From contig NC_088302.1 of NCBI RefSeq assembly GCF_032854445.1, forward strand, positions 50,932,046 to 50,996,045: a DNA stretch of 64,000 nt, written 5' to 3'. The notes below the pieces were generated by a model, which saw only the letters and a program-made list of their open reading frames with translations, had not been told where the DNA came from and searched no databases. The DNA is from Liolophura sinensis. Lineage: Eukaryota; Mollusca; Polyplacophora; Chitonida; Chitonidae. This document shows, one piece after another, positions 1 through 12,767 of this stretch. The translations under genes and the position numbers were made by a program. Each line of letters opens with the position of its first letter. Position 1 is the stretch's first letter.

Positions 1-447
1 GTGTAAGTGATCATGGTTGAAGGCCGTTAGATTTCGTATGTGTAAGTGATCATGGTTGAAGGCCGTTAGATTTCGTGTATCTGAGTAAGTGATCATGGTT
101 GAAGGCCGTTAGATTTCGTGTTCTGTGTAAGAGATCATGGTTGAAGGCAGTTAAATTTCGTGTATCTGTGTAAGTGATCATGGTTGAAGGCCGTTAGATT
201 TCGTGTATCTGTGTAAGTGATCATGGTTGAAGGCCGTTAGATTTCGTGTGTCTGTGTAAGTGATCATGGTTGAAGGCCGTTAGATTTCGTGTATCTGTGT
301 AAGTGATCATGGTTGAAAGCCGTTAGATTTCGCGTGTCTGTGTAAGTGATCATGGTTGAAAGCCGTTAGATTTCGTGTGTCTGTGTAAGTGATCATGGTT
401 GAAAGCCGTTAGATTTCGTGTGTCTGTGTAAGAGATCATGGTTGAAG
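1..447. repeat. 43-bp minisatellite, cut by window start
   Basis: About ten head-to-tail copies of a 43-bp unit whose core reads gtgatcatggttgaaggc followed by cgttagatttcgtg. The first copy is 39 bp; most others are 43 bp. Copies differ at a few positions (for example aaggcc versus aaagcc). The array starts before base 1, so its full size is unknown. No coding function is evident. Confidence 0.95.
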
Positions 448-1949
448 TCTATTGGAGATCACTTGCCTTCCACCGATATAATACCAATATCTGCGGCTGA
501 CGGTTGCTCACTCTTGGTTCGCTGGTCTCCTCGACCTTAAAAATGACTGCCATCGTATATAAGACAAAAATAACCTGTCGAAAGACGTTAAACCACAATC
601 ATAAATGAGGAAACAAATGAAATAGAAACCATCTTCTTCACAAACCAGTTCTTTGACTAATAAGGCATGTCTGGTGCCTTTTTCACGCGAGTAAAGATCA
701 ACCAAATGAGAGATACGGTCTACATGCATAGTATCATGGTCACATCTGATATTTGAGAAATGCAGTAACAATAAGGATACATACATGTACTTAAATCTGT
801 TTAATTCAATGGTATTGTATTTCGTATATGGTGTATAGTAGGCCTACGTACGAACTCCAACGAATAGAGAAGATTTCCAAAGGTATGTTGGACGCTGGTT
901 TGTATTAAAATCACGAATAGATAATGTGAACATATCTGTATAAACATGCATGATGTATCTATATTGATATCAGCGAATATAATGATGAGATATGATATAC
1001 CTATGTATATATGCCTATATACAGAAATGAAGTAGTGGTAAATGGCATGAAATAAGCCTAGCTGATTATTGCACGAACATGCGCAATAGATAATAGACCT
1101 ACTCATATATAGTTTGCATAGAAATACAACGGCTTCAGCCGTCCTACCAATAACTATATAATTTGTGTTGTGTGAGCATATAGTCGATATATGCATGCAT
1201 GCCTCTGCATTGTGCGGCAATGATCTATTCTATGCGTTCGTATTTCACAAGCTATAAATAGCCTAATTGATGTCACTTATTTAAAAAGTGTGTGTGTGTG
1301 TGTGTGTATGTGTAGTCATCATGAGCTGGGAGTACACAGTATAACCTAGTATCACAACAACGCATTGAATATACAGTATACAAATAATGTACACCAGGAA
1401 ACCGGCGTAGTATAAGCTCGAATCTTCGGATACATTATTTGTTTAAACGCTCAACCTTTGCATGTATTGGTAAGTAAATGGTGATGTCTAATTAATTAAT
1501 GTTTGAATTAATTTACTTAATTAGTTGTAGTGAAAGTTGCAAGCTAGATTTAGTTTTTGCTGTATCTGAGGGTTGAAACGCCCTGGGGATATTTCATAAA
1601 AATTGTTTTCCATGGGAATGTGAAGGATTTTTTCTCTTGCGTGTTTCCTGAACGTAAGAATGCACGTATGTATGAACAGCTGACATCGAGGGTATCCAAA
1701 GTACAGCTGACTAATTATAACCTATCTGTATCTGGCAAACTTCCGGACGTGAAGAGGGCCAGCCCAGACTGAAACTAAGTTATATCGCCTGAAGAAAAGA
1801 AAGAGTCAAATTATCTGCAATCTATGTAGTGAACTATCACTTACAACTCTCCTGAACCTGAATGTGAATTCAACAAAAGCCGGTACACGTAAAAAGAGGC
1901 ATTCCGAATACAAATCTCACAGCACGCATGAATCGCTTGCACGGATTGT
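448..1949. other. non-coding stretch, no gene recognised
   Basis: AT-rich DNA with many tatata and gcatgcat tracts, a GT microsatellite near 1289-1308, and only short open frames without recognisable domains. I see nothing that supports a gene. Confidence 0.5.
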
Positions 1950-2335
1950 CTCAGGGCTTTATAGTTTGGCAGGGCATTACTTGTAGGGCTTACCGCATGC
2001 TGGGGCACTATAGTGGTTGGCAGGACATTATTTGTACCAAATGCTGGAGCAATACAGTGGTTGACAAGGCATTGCTTTTACCACTTGCCGGAAGACTGTA
2101 GTGTCTGGCAGGATATTACTTGTATCAATTGCCAGAGACATTACTTGTACCGATTGCCGGAGGGCTGTAGTGGTTGGCAGGACATTACTTGTACCGATTG
2201 CCGGAGGGCTGTAGTGGTTGGCAGGACATTACTTGTACCTATTGCTGGAGCACTACAGTGGTTGCAGTGCATTGTTTGTGCTGATTGCTGCATGACTACA
2301 GTGGTTGGCAGGGTATTACTTGCACCACGTAAATT
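1950..2335. repeat. 44-bp degenerate minisatellite
   Basis: About eight or nine imperfect tandem copies of a 44-bp unit containing gtggttggcaggacattact and tgtaccgattgccggag. The two copies at about 2148-2235 are nearly identical; the outer ones are diverged and sometimes shortened. An open frame of 119 codons across the array is a by-product of the repeat and shows no domain. Confidence 0.85.
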
Positions 2336-2799
2336 GCATCAGATGTTTTGTCGTATACTGAGTAATCTGTAATTTGAATCCCAGCTGGAAACAGCTTATC
2401 CAGTGAAAAGGGCACTGTATTTTGGTTATATTATCGTTGATTTCTCTCCTCTCCTACTCCAGTAGGCTAAAATATTTTTATGAATCTGAGGCCTAGAAAT
2501 GGAAAGACCTCGACATATATAGGTTTAGAGGCTTCCAATAGGTCTAACAGCACAAAATCTGCGTAAAAATCTTCCCAATATGGTCATCAAGTACACACTT
2601 GTAAAGTGCTGTCACGATCTGACTTGGATACGCAATGGTCACAAATGTCTGGGAGCGCTTAGATGGGTAACGTAAATAAATGAGCACCTAGATAACGGCA
2701 CCACATATGCTCTTTCCTTTGAAAAAAATGTACATAAGAAACACTTAAAAGTTAAAACATGGTGCAAACTATGTGTGCAATTTCTTTTAATGTATGTAT

Positions 2800-2961
2800 T
2801 TATCTGAGCACAAATGTATTATGTTATCATCGACTTGATCCAGTAACAACGAGCATTCGTTCAGGACCGTTGACTGTTTATTTCGCTGGCCCCGTCACGT
2901 GATGTCTTTAAAGTATGACCTACATGTAAAGAAATGTAGCGTGCACGTGGATTACGTTACA
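2800..2961 (-). repeat. probable 3' LTR remnant of the gypsy-type element
   Basis: On the minus strand, a polypurine tract (2972-2962) directly precedes TGTAACG at 2961. TG at an LTR start right after a polypurine tract is the standard layout. The low-coordinate end of the LTR is not defined, because no second LTR is present for comparison; about 2800 is a guess. Confidence 0.45.
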
Positions 2962-3486
2962 TCTCCCCTTTTATAAGTAAGAATATTTCTTTGAAACAGC
3001 ATAAATTTTAAATGCACCAAAACTGAACCTAAATCTTATGTCCGTATATCTGGTATGAAGCATTATTATATTATAATTGCCTTTCACATAGATTGTTCCA
3101 TTCTTTGAAATAATTTGAAACACTATCAAATTTAAACTTACCAAACTGAACTTAAAAGAGTGTCCGTTTATCTGAAATGAAACATTATTAAATTATGAAA
3201 TGTGTTTCACATAGAACGTCAATGGCTTCCTAAGTCAATCAAACATTTTAGTAAAAGAATTTAATCTGAATAAAGCACAATAAAAGTCTTGAATTGTCTC
3301 TGCTGAAAACGCAGTCCTAGATTTTCTCGAACTTTAAGTTCGTCGTGGACGTGACAGGGCTTGACAGGGTTGGTTTAGCCTGGATCGGTGGTTCCGATTG
3401 TCTCCCTGATGACAGCGGTACTGCTGATTCTTGTGGGGCAGAGTGGGAAGGAAGTGGAATCAAGTGATGACTGTTACCACAGTGCC

Positions 3487-4350
3487 TCATGTCTCGATGA
3501 TATAAGAACTAGGGTTATCTCCCTTTTGAAATACTGTTCCTGTTCTGACCAAATCCCTCACCTGAACCGTTGTCCCAGGTGGAACAGGTGCAAGCGAGCG
3601 AGCACCGTGGTGTTTGTAGAAGTATGCCTTTTGCTCCATTGTCTTCTGTTTCTCCCACGTCGCTTGTTTTTCCAAACTGGGCCAAGATGGAGTCAGTTTG
3701 GTGTGAATGACTGGTACTGTACTGCAGTTTTCGTCCCATGACGAGCTGAGCTAGAAAGCATCCGCACATCAGTGGGGTCGACCTGTAGGCTAGCAAAATT
3801 TTTTCTGTGTCAGATTCCCTCTTCAGAATGTTTCTGATGGTCTGAACCGCACGCTCAGCTTCTCTGTTTGACTGGGGAAATCTTGGACCTGAGGTATTAT
3901 GTCGAAGTCCCCATTCTTTGTAAAACTGGACGAATTCCGCACTATCATATTGAGGACCGTTGCCCGAACGAAGTTTTTCTGGTATACCTTGGCGTGAGAA
4001 GATACCTTTCAGAGCTTTGATAACTTCTGTAGCTATCGTGGTGTTTGTCATCGCTGCCACCTCAACGTAGCGAGAGAAATAGTCCACCACAATCAAGGAG
4101 TCTTTGTTGCGTAAGTGAAACAAAAATGTGGGGACCATTTGTCAAGGTCGCTCAGGGGTTGGAGTGGGCATCAATGGTTCTGCCCGGGGGCTTCTGTGTA
4201 CTGCGCATGTTTTGCAGTTTTCAACAAGATCATGAATTTCCTGACTGAGTCTGGGCCACCACACGGATTGTTATGCTCTGTAGTCGGCATTTCACGATTA
4301 TCAGGTGTCCTTCGTGGAGTATGTCCAATCTCATACTAGATACTATAAAT
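3487..4350 (-). pseudogene. integrase remnant: HHCC finger, core with lost Asp, frameshifted C-terminus
   Basis: About 4345-4165 encodes an H-x3-H and C-x2-C pair (HEGH, CKTC), the HHCC zinc finger. The frame 4138-3515 carries the rve-type core: first catalytic Asp in VDYFSRYVE, then SGNGPQYD, where the position normally holding the second catalytic Asp reads Gly, and a Glu in AERAVQTI. The C-terminal domain (KPGD-like turn, PPGTTVQV, ending SSYIIET) lies in another frame at 3675-3487, so there is a frameshift near 3680. All three features mark an inactive copy. Confidence 0.88.
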
Positions 4351-4879
4351 AATCCGGTTTCTTTAACTGAGATTCCTTGGACGAGTGATATTTCACCTCT
4401 AGTCGCTCAGTATGGCTTCAGAGAGTCTCTGATTTGGTGTTCTTTCCGTCCATCCTTCTAGAATGTAGACCAAATTAATTTGTTTACAGACCATCTTCTT
4501 CCTAAGCTTCCCGGATGATCTGAAGTTCTGTGTCTGATATCGGTATAGCCTCAATTATGTTCTCTACGTAGGCTTCCATTTCCACGTTGCTGATTGTGGA
4601 AGGTTGGTCTGGATTTCGGATTTAGAGACGCTAGAGTATGTCTGAAACGTACATTTCCTTAACGAGTACGTGGTTGATTGACTTGAAATCAAACCATATC
4701 TACCTCATTCTGTAACGTTGTATCCTTGAAGGAAGTTTATCTAGAGTGTAGTTTGTCAGAAGTAGCACGAGTAGCTTGTGGTCCGTTTCAGCTGTGATTG
4801 ATTCCCCGATTATTAAGTCACTGGTCCTTTCACAGGCCCATGTCAATTCTCCTTCTCGATATGTGCGTTCTCATGTCTG

Positions 4880-5584
4880 AGTGAGCGTGACATAAAACAC
4901 ACCGGACGCCATGGGTCGTCGTTATGTCTTTGTGACGGTACGCCACCGTAAGATGAAGCATTTGCTGAGATTTTTGTTTCTTGGTTTGTGTCATACAAAG
5001 CGAACACTGGGGCTTTCGTCATTTCAGTCTTGATTTGTTCAAAGGCACGTTGCTTTTTTCCCCCACCCCCAGTCTGTGCTGGATTGAAGTAACTCTCTGA
5101 TCGGTTTGGTTTTGTCTGCGAGGTGATCAGTGAACTTCCCTAGGTGGCCGACCATGCCCAGAAACATCCGAACTTCTTAAATATTCTTTGGGGGAGGCAT
5201 CTGTTGAATGCTTCTGATCTTTGCAGGATCTGGCATTATTCCGTTCCCGCTGATCTCGTGCCCTAGGCACTTCTGTGACACTGAACTGGCATTTGTCCTT
5301 GCTGATAGTTGTATGAGCCTTCTCAAGACGATTCAGGACTGCTTCCAGCCTCTGGTCTTGTTGTCCCTCGAGTTTCCGTAAACTGACATCACTGTTACAT
5401 CCGGTCTAACCCCTTCTTTGTGGATTCGCATAATAGCAGTGGAACTCGTCTCGGTGTGGAAATTGCGAATGGTTTGGCATCCTCTTTTAGCTTTATTTTG
5501 CATGTAGAGTCCATTTGTCCCAATCCTATGAACCGTTTGGGGGGAATTTTCATTACTGTGGATTTGTAGCTTGCTGCCTTTCAC
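4880..5584 (-). pseudogene. reverse transcriptase / RNase H remnant with internal deletion
   Basis: About 5500-5430 reads (in a frame other than the longest one) an RT N-terminal segment around KPFAISTPRRVP. By about 5395 the sequence already corresponds to the region after the catalytic YxDD box (VYGNSR), so the fingers and most of the palm are absent. About 5190-5090 gives the RT-to-RNase H connection (FLGMVGHLGKF). About 4980-4860 gives an RNase H-like segment (ASSYGG, then RSLRHENAH). Frames switch repeatedly. Confidence 0.7.
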
Positions 5585-5589
5585 ACACA

Positions 5590-5900
5590 GAGATTGTCAA
5601 CACTTCGGCTAACAATGTTGAGCCTCTCGATAGCCTATCTGCCTAGTAATGGTTGTTCTAAACCTTCTGTAACATAAATCTTCTCTACTGCTGATTTGTC
5701 TCTCACAGATAATGGCGATGTAAATGTTCCTTTACAATTCATTTCATATCTACTGGGGTTGTACAATCTTCTAGTTGCTGGCTACAGTGACTTTGGCGGC
5801 CCCAATTTCGTGTACAGACTGACGGGAATGACAGTAACATCTACACCCGTATCAAGTTTAATGTAATCACATATTTGTTCACATTGACGTCGGCCGTCCA
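5590..5900 (-). pseudogene. retroviral-type aspartic protease remnant
   Basis: The minus-strand frame around 5875-5780 contains a D-T-G catalytic triplet in the context KLDTGVDVTVIP, as in retropepsin-like proteases of LTR elements. Downstream at about 5740-5600 a frame carries the C-terminal LLGR hallmark, followed at once by an in-frame TAG. It sits between the Gag knuckles and the polymerase remnant, as expected. Non-functional because of the stop and frame changes. Confidence 0.72.
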
Positions 5901-5989
5901 TGGATTGCTGTTGGTATTCCCAATGCTGTCAATCGCCGAAATATCACCAAGAAAGAAATTCTCATCATCACTACAGCTGCTAACTGCAT

Positions 5990-6650
5990 TCACTTGATGA
6001 AGTGCACTTCGTGAACTTGCTTTTCGATTGAAACATGCCTTACCGTAGTGACCTCATTTCATACAAATGTTGCAAGTTGCGTCACGAGCTGGGCAGTTCG
6101 CCTTTGAGTGAGGATAACCTAGACACCGGCTACAATTTCGGTACCATGTAGGTTTGCTATCTTGAGACTGTGTGTGTGAACCATTTTTACTTGCTTTCTG
6201 TTTTCGTTTTTGGTACTGATGTTTTCCTTTATTTTGTCCCCTGTATACTCTGTCTACCGAAGAGCTAGATTGAAAAATGTGCTGCTGTTTCTTGGCAGTT
6301 TCTCTTTGCCTCAGATGGGTTATTGCATCCAGCTGTAATTTCTCAGACAAGGATTTATTCTTGATACCAATCACAATTTGGTCTCGACTAAACTGTTCTT
6401 TTAGAGCATCATATCATATTCACAGTATTCCACCAAAATGAATACCTCCGTGATTTAAGAATCTACAGGTTCTTCTGATTTCTGATGTCTCAGACTGAAT
6501 TCAGTTCTTCCAAAAAGATCACATTCTTCTTTATCACGAAATGACCCTCAAATTTCTGTATTAATGTCTCATAATCAGACATTTCTTCATCTGTCAAATT
6601 TAGCGAACCAAGCACATCTTTCGATGCTTCTCCCATAAAATAAATCAAAT
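5990..6650 (-). pseudogene. Gag C-terminal part with two zinc knuckles, second broken
   Basis: The minus-strand frame 6374-6054 encodes a Lys/Gln/Ser-rich basic stretch followed by a CCHC knuckle (C-x2-C-x4-H-x4-C: CSRCLGYPHSKANC). A second knuckle starts directly after (CNICMK), is interrupted by a TGA codon at about 6054, and continues in the same frame as GHYGKAC. Further upstream (6370-6650) are acidic fragments of a Gag-like region in shifted frames. It is a retrotransposon relic and not a host gene. Confidence 0.8.
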
Positions 6651-6660
6651 TATTTACCTG

Positions 6661-8688
6661 GGCCTCGCCTGATCAGCGATCGATTTACCTTTATTTGTTT
6701 ATCTTTTTTTTTCTTGAACAAAAATGGAAATGATGCATATAAATCAATATCGTGGATTTACTGTTAACAATGAATATATCTGCCATTTCGTAAAGGTACG
6801 TCAAAATGCTCACTATTGCATATGCAGGAAAATACATCAGTTTACTTGCTATGTATGAAACATCTATAACCACAGTTAACAAACGATCTATTTCTGTACC
6901 GGTATATATATTTTTTAATCTATTTCATTCTAAGATTCATTTTTAATTGATAAGGGTCTATACACGACGACTGTTTAAGCGGCAAACTTTTTGATGTAAT
7001 ATTGTAGACAAGCTGACGAGAGTAAGATTCGAACATGCCGCCACTCCATACATGATAATTGGTAAAGGCAACCCCATTCTGTGCGCATGTAATAAAAAAA
7101 AAGCTGTGGGCGGTTTCTTTTATGTCAATATCAGGCAGAAGATCTGACAAGTACTTACGTACCTATTATTACTACGTACCTAATATTTCTACTCCCATGC
7201 CTCAAAAATATAACTTGGAATTTGCTAATTATATATATAGGATGGAAGATTAGTTTGTTGTAGGCATTAGGGTAGCACAGCTGTCGAATGAAACGCTTGT
7301 CTGTTATGGACACGTCTGTGTTTGCCGAGTCCAATTTGTATGCCCTGCGAGGAGTTAGTGTGTAAACTCCTCATCAGATTAACTCCCTTGGATCGTTATT
7401 TGGTCGAAAGGTCATTAATCAGCTGACGAGTAAAAGTAGGTCAACTTGTTTTGTACGGGAGAGCTGCACGAGTGGAATTAGGTCAATGCGCTGCCTTTCA
7501 GCTGACGGCTGGGGGGAAACCGCAAGACGTGGACATTAGATGTTCTCTTCAGAGAAGAGTCCAGAATTCTGCTTTAACGTAACGACTGCAAGCAGGTTAG
7601 TATGCTGTTTAACGTTGTTCATGGATGAATGTCAGCATCGAGGTTATGTTAGGTTGTACTGCTCGGACCGTGCCCAGCGTAGTGTCCGACCGACCGAACG
7701 ACTGGGGCCCGGGCACGCATGTTGAAGCTGTGGTGTCCATCGTGACGCGGTCCGTATCATAGAAGCCTAGTTATATTTTGGTACTGTACTCTGGTACTGT
7801 ACTCTCTTTCTCATAAAAAATGAAAATTTTTTTGCCCTTGGAAGGATGCCCTTGTGTGTGGAGTAGTTGTGAGCGTGATTTTGTAGTGATCTGTACTAAG
7901 TGTCTGATATCGGATCATCACGTTAATATTGTTGGTAACATATATACTCTCTACCGTCTTTATTAACTTATGGAGCAAACGCTCTTTACAGTATATAAAT
8001 ATATACGCAGTTACGCTTAATGGGCACAGAGTTAACAAAGCTTGTACGCATCCAGATCAGTTGGTAAGTGACCCTTTGCCAGTACGTTAACACGTCGCCG
8101 TTACGGTCGCCCAGCTGATCGGGCCGGTAAGCCTACATAGGAACTACAGCCCTTAGCCAGTGCTTATCTTACCAGTCGGTAGAAATCTAAACCATATTGG
8201 AGGCACTTGTGAGTTCTTCGACTCTATGGAGCTGTGCCAACCCATAGCCACCTATAGGCCTTCAGCCAGGAATATATATCAGCGAATAGTGAATGTAAGA
8301 GTCCTACACTTTAGGCCCTCTATACGTATAGTTCAAGTATAAACTTAATTTCTTTCGTTATATTGATAAGTTTGAGATTCTTGCGTTTTATATGGGTAGT
8401 GAACCGGTAGAAAAATTCTCCTCGGCGATTGCGTTAGTTTTTACTAAAGCTGTTGGTGCCGGTTTTGGCTGAGATTCCTATACTGATGCAAAGCTGTAGG
8501 CCTAAATTTATATATATATATATAGGCCAATATATATAATGGTGTATATACTACATATACTGTGTCACATGGACTGAAAGAAAAATAATGTCGTGTAACT
8601 TATTTCTACTTCAGTGTAGAAATATGGCAAGTTTATTAAATATTTGTTCAATAATCTAGACCACACCAGCTGGTACGGTATGCATTTC
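6661..8688. other. intergenic, apart from the Tc1-type fossil
   Basis: AT-rich DNA with short TATA tracts and no open frame with recognisable content. The stretch around 8500-8540 is a short TA-rich simple sequence containing taggccaatatata. Confidence 0.4.
7525..7720 (+). pseudogene. Tc1/mariner-type transposase fossil
   Basis: The nucleotide string at about 7526-7600 (tggacattag, then atgttctcttcag, then agtccag and ttctgctttaacgtaac) looks like the Tc1-family transposase segment that encodes W-T-L, then L-F-S-D-E-S-R-F. Here the codons after FS are altered, the frame is broken, and only about 200 bp can be recognised. No terminal inverted repeats were found nearby. The identification rests on recognising this motif by eye. 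Confidence 0.45.
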
Positions 8689-8698
8689 ATATATATAC

Positions 8699-8776
<78 letters not shown>
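8689..8776. repeat. (AT)n microsatellite
   Basis: About 88 bp of nearly pure AT dinucleotide with two early interruptions (acat). Confidence 0.97.
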
Positions 8777-8781
<5 letters not shown>

Positions 8782-9029
8782 CGATAAGTGAGGATTCACG
8801 GAATGCGATCATGGAGCTGTACGGCCTACCTCCTTAATATAGCTCCACAGTGCGATGAACTAAGTACAGCGGCCAAGTTAGCTTAACATTAGCTTATAGA
8901 AGTTAATGTACAGCTATAATATAAAATAACGATAAAATAATTCTAAATACCCCCTCCCCCACCCCCCACCACCTCACACTTCTACAATATCATGTCAAAA
9001 TCAAAATATACTTTGCTATATAGAACTCA

Positions 9030-9107
9030 TAATGTTGGCCGCCGTCGTATAAGTGAAATATTCTTGAGTATGGCGTAAAACACCAATCAGATAAATAAAA
9101 TAAATAT
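9030..9107 (+). repeat. SINE-like repeat, 3' part
   Basis: Contains ggccgccgtcgtataagtg, cttgagtatggcgtaaaa and caccaatcagataaat, the shared 3' module seen in other copies at 12620, 56690, 58838 and elsewhere. The A/T-rich tail is ataaataaaataaat. The 5' part is absent or diverged. Confidence 0.85.
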
Positions 9108-11430
9108 AGAACTATATAATAATAGTATTTCATGCACACTGCTGCATTACATAAAAAGGTACATTTCAGTCTATATAGAACAAATATTGAATTTGTTTTA
9201 ATTTGAAACGTCAAGATTTTTGCAGCTTGGATATTTGTTGTATTGTATGTATGTGTACATGCAACTGACAGTCAACTGACAGCTCTGCTATATGTAATGT
9301 TGTCAAGATCGAAAACTATATATATGTCCACTTGACATATGCATTTAATTTGTCAAATATTAATCTACAGATTTTTTATGCATGATAAGAGACGTGTGTA
9401 TACAAATACGTATTGCTTGTTCATACTTGCCAGTCATATTGGTAATATCCGCATACTGTTTTTCGTATGTTGTGTGATGCTCAGCAATTATTATTTTTGT
9501 TGGATTTTAACGTCACGGTTAACATCGATCTTGGTAATATTTCCGTCTTACTATGTCGGCTTGTAATTCTGTCTGGATGTAGGGGTTGGGGTGGAGTGCG
9601 ATGGGATGTTGGATGTTGGGGGTGAAGGGTAAAGTGAACACATATACTGGTTCGGAAAAATCAAATAGTTGGTATGAGGACTTCTTTTCAAGTCTATTTT
9701 AACTTTCGCGGCTTCTAATCATGCGAGACTTGCATAAAGACCGTCACTAGTTAAGCGCTATTCCACGCAGTTACCTGCTGCATGGCTCGCTTATAAATCG
9801 CCAAGTTTATGGTGTTTAGATCTATATACCTATATAGGAATGGTCATTGTGCATCTGAATCAGATGAGCTAGTTGAATACCATAGACCCCTACCAGACAT
9901 GCTCATATCAGGCAAACAGCTGATATCAGGTATATGTATGTAGGCCAACGATCAGTTGAAGGTAGACACGTCTGCGGTTAACCAGAAAGATTTACGTTTG
10001 ACCTTTGACACCGCCGGCCGTGCCTGCGTGACAAGGGGGTTCCCCGCATTGTACAACGTACATGGTGACTGTGGCCTGTGCCAATACACGTCAACTCAAT
10101 AGTCAGTTAGCATGTATCTTAGACATCGCTGATTACATTTGGCACATGCAGGTTTATGAGATGTCAGAGTATGTATTGACGTTGTTGTGACATTGTCGAT
10201 GTTTAGCACCTGCCTTACATATATCAAACACTTCATCTCTCGACGCTGAGAGAATCTATATAATGTCAGAAAACACAAACGCTGCATGACAAGCCTAAAT
10301 ATAACCCAAACATACAAATATATGTCCAGCTCCAACTGCGCATGAACAATTGCAAAACAAATTCTGTTTGCTGTTGGATTATGCTTTGAGACGCTATAAC
10401 AGTTTTTTTATCGATTGAGTTTCAATGTAAATTTGACACCTGCGTGTTGATTGCGCGAGTGATATACATGCATACTCTCCGAGTGTACCTGAATTCAAAA
10501 TCTCCATCTCCTCCATTTTAATTTTGTCTGCATGATTATCGAATCCTTAAGTAATCGTATGGCTGTAAACATGTGGTACAAATCTGGTTCAAACTTATTG
10601 TAACTTCAAGTTTCAAGAAACTTCTAAATTTGAATTTCTCGTAACTCATTTCTTAAATGATATACTTTATATATGTATAACATAATTAAAAGTGAGCAAA
10701 GTTAGGATAAACTTGTTTACAAAGGCGTTTTGAAAATATCCCTTGCGTGTAAAAAAAGGATCATCTGTATAGATAATCCGTGTTAAGCGACACACAATCA
10801 TGATATGTGTGAACTACATTTTCACAATTAAAATTTCTGAAATTTCACCTTGAAAAGTGCATTTTTTTGCAAAAAATAAATGTCATAAAGTCTTACTATT
10901 GGTGCTGAAACTTACATCACACCTTCCACACAAAGCTCAAAATACATTTCTGAAGTCAACATAGAACTTTGAGAATCGGTCAGATCGTACACAAAATGAC
11001 ACCATCATGACAGTATTGTTATCTTTCTCCTGGTGACGTCACGCCAAGTCTCGACCAATGACAATTAAGAAAATACAAAAAGGCAAGAAAAAATTAAGAA
11101 GAAAGATAACAAGAAACTAAAAGGAACAGAAAAAACACACCAATATCCTACCAAGCTGTGGATTTGGCTTACGTATTCAGTTTAGTGGGCTATCAGGAGG
11201 AGTCTTGTCGCTGAACTTCATGCTATATCCGGGATCACTACGTGTGAAAATAGTGTACGAATATTGAAATTGCAAACAAAGGTTGACGTCTACAAATATT
11301 GCCATTTTAAACAACTACCAAGAAAAGTGACATTCATGAAATAAAATGAAACTTTGTTATGAACTGTAAGTCTAGTGATCCGAATTTTCTAAAAAAAAAA
11401 AAAAGCCCCTCAATGTAGGAATATTTGGTA
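9108..11430. other. intergenic, nothing recognised
   Basis: No coding signal: open frames are short and without domains. No tandem array or structured RNA stood out. Confidence 0.4.
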
Positions 11431-11500
11431 CTTATTTATTTGATTGGTGTTTACGCCGTGCTCAGTAATATTTCATTTATTCGACGGAGGATTATTTGAT
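11431..11500 (-). repeat. SINE-like repeat, 3' fragment
   Basis: On the plus strand it reads acttatttatttgattggtg, then tacgccgtgctcagtaatat and ttcatttattcgacgg, the reverse complement of the shared SINE tail module, somewhat diverged. Confidence 0.75.
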
Positions 11501-12619
11501 AGTACAAGGTGATGACGGTGTGAAAGTCGACATTCCCACCATTGATAAACGTGTTAGTACCGTAGTACTGCGTGGAGTTTAACCGCTTGGAGTACTATAA
11601 TAGTAAAATACTCCCCGCCCATTCTCCAGCATGCCACTTGTTTTCGAATAAATATGACCTCATCCCGAGGCAATGAGTTCTTGGTGTCAAAATTAAGCTT
11701 ATGGAGTTTAACATTATAAACTAGAAAAAGTATTCTAACTGCATTTTCCTTGTAAATAATATGGACGTTCAACATGTCACTGTGTAGAGCTTGGCTTGTT
11801 ACGTGTTACTGCCTTAAGGCAATTTTGGTAGTGAGGATGACTGATTTTACAGACAGATGAATGCAGGCCACTTTCTAAAAGAAATAGACTGTAGTTCAAA
11901 CTGGAGTGGCATCCACAGTGTTTATGTCAGTCAGAATACAGCATGGTGTAAAGGACAAGAGTGGGTAAATCATACAGTGATGTGGTTGTGCTAACAATAT
12001 TAATAGCAGACTGATCTCCGGTGTGCGGAAATGTATCCGGGAGTACCTGTGGACTTCCAGTTCGGTCGAACAGTATGCTGTCTATATATTGATCAAGTTG
12101 TGAGTATTGTATTACTTAGGTGACAGCGAAGAGCTGAGATAGATCCCAACCCTCTGGCCTACCTGTGTCTTAAGTATGCGTGTACCAAAGTGAATATCTC
12201 AAAATATAGTGGCATGTAACTAGACCAAGTACGGTGGCGTGTACCGACAGTATTATCAAAATGAGTTGAAAATGCAGTCTATGGAACATTTTGTGGGACC
12301 TGTTAATGTTTTTATATATCCACGTGTTAAGCTATTAAGGAAATGTTGGACTAGGGCAAGAACTGCCAAACATGTTTACGTTCCTGACAATTGTGTTGTC
12401 GCGCGCTTTTCCCCAGCACTGCTGATAACATGTCAAATTTTTTGACTGGAAAACAAAAGCAATCCGATAGAAATGGTATCTGAAACGTTGGCAAAAGGCC
12501 AGGAAAGTTGCTAGCGTGGCCTTGTTTTACAATTAAATATTCGATTTCATTACTTTCAATATAATTTGGTCAACTGGTCACAAAACAAAAGAAAAACACA
12601 AAATATAAAATTTTGCGTG

Positions 12620-12767
12620 AGAAGGTCTGCAGCAACCTGCGGATTGTCGTGGGTTTTCCCCAAGGCTATGCCCGGTTTTCTCCCACCGTAATGCTGGTCC
12701 CTGTCGTATAAGTGAAATGTTCGTGAGTACGGCGTAAAACACCAATCAGATAAATAAATAAATAAAA
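12620..12767 (+). repeat. SINE-like repeat
   Basis: A longer copy: body gcaacctgcggattgtcgtg, then ggttttccccaaggc and the 3' module gtcgtataagtgaaatg, ggcgtaaaacaccaatcag, ending in (ataa)n. It closely parallels the copies at 56690 and, in reverse, 58838. Confidence 0.9.

Larger units (their letters stand above)
2800..6660 (-). mobile_element. decayed Ty3/gypsy-type LTR retrotransposon, 5'-truncated
   Basis: Read on the minus strand (high to low coordinates), the order is Gag end with zinc knuckles, aspartic protease, reverse transcriptase/RNase H remnants, integrase HHCC finger, integrase core and integrase C-terminal segment. This gag-PR-RT-RH-IN order is that of Ty3/gypsy elements. Downstream there is a purine-rich tract at 2972-2962, followed at 2961 by tgtaacg, the likely start of the 3' LTR. 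I cannot find a matching 5' LTR or primer binding site near 6660, so the 5' end is probably missing. Several frameshifts, in-frame stops and a deletion in the polymerase domain make it non-functional. Boundaries are approximate. Confidence 0.88.

Noticed and set aside
2013-2372. 119-codon Cys/Trp-rich open frame that looks like a repeat protein
   Set aside because: It is the 44-bp minisatellite read through; 44 is not a multiple of 3, so the residue pattern shifts from copy to copy and no domain repeats.
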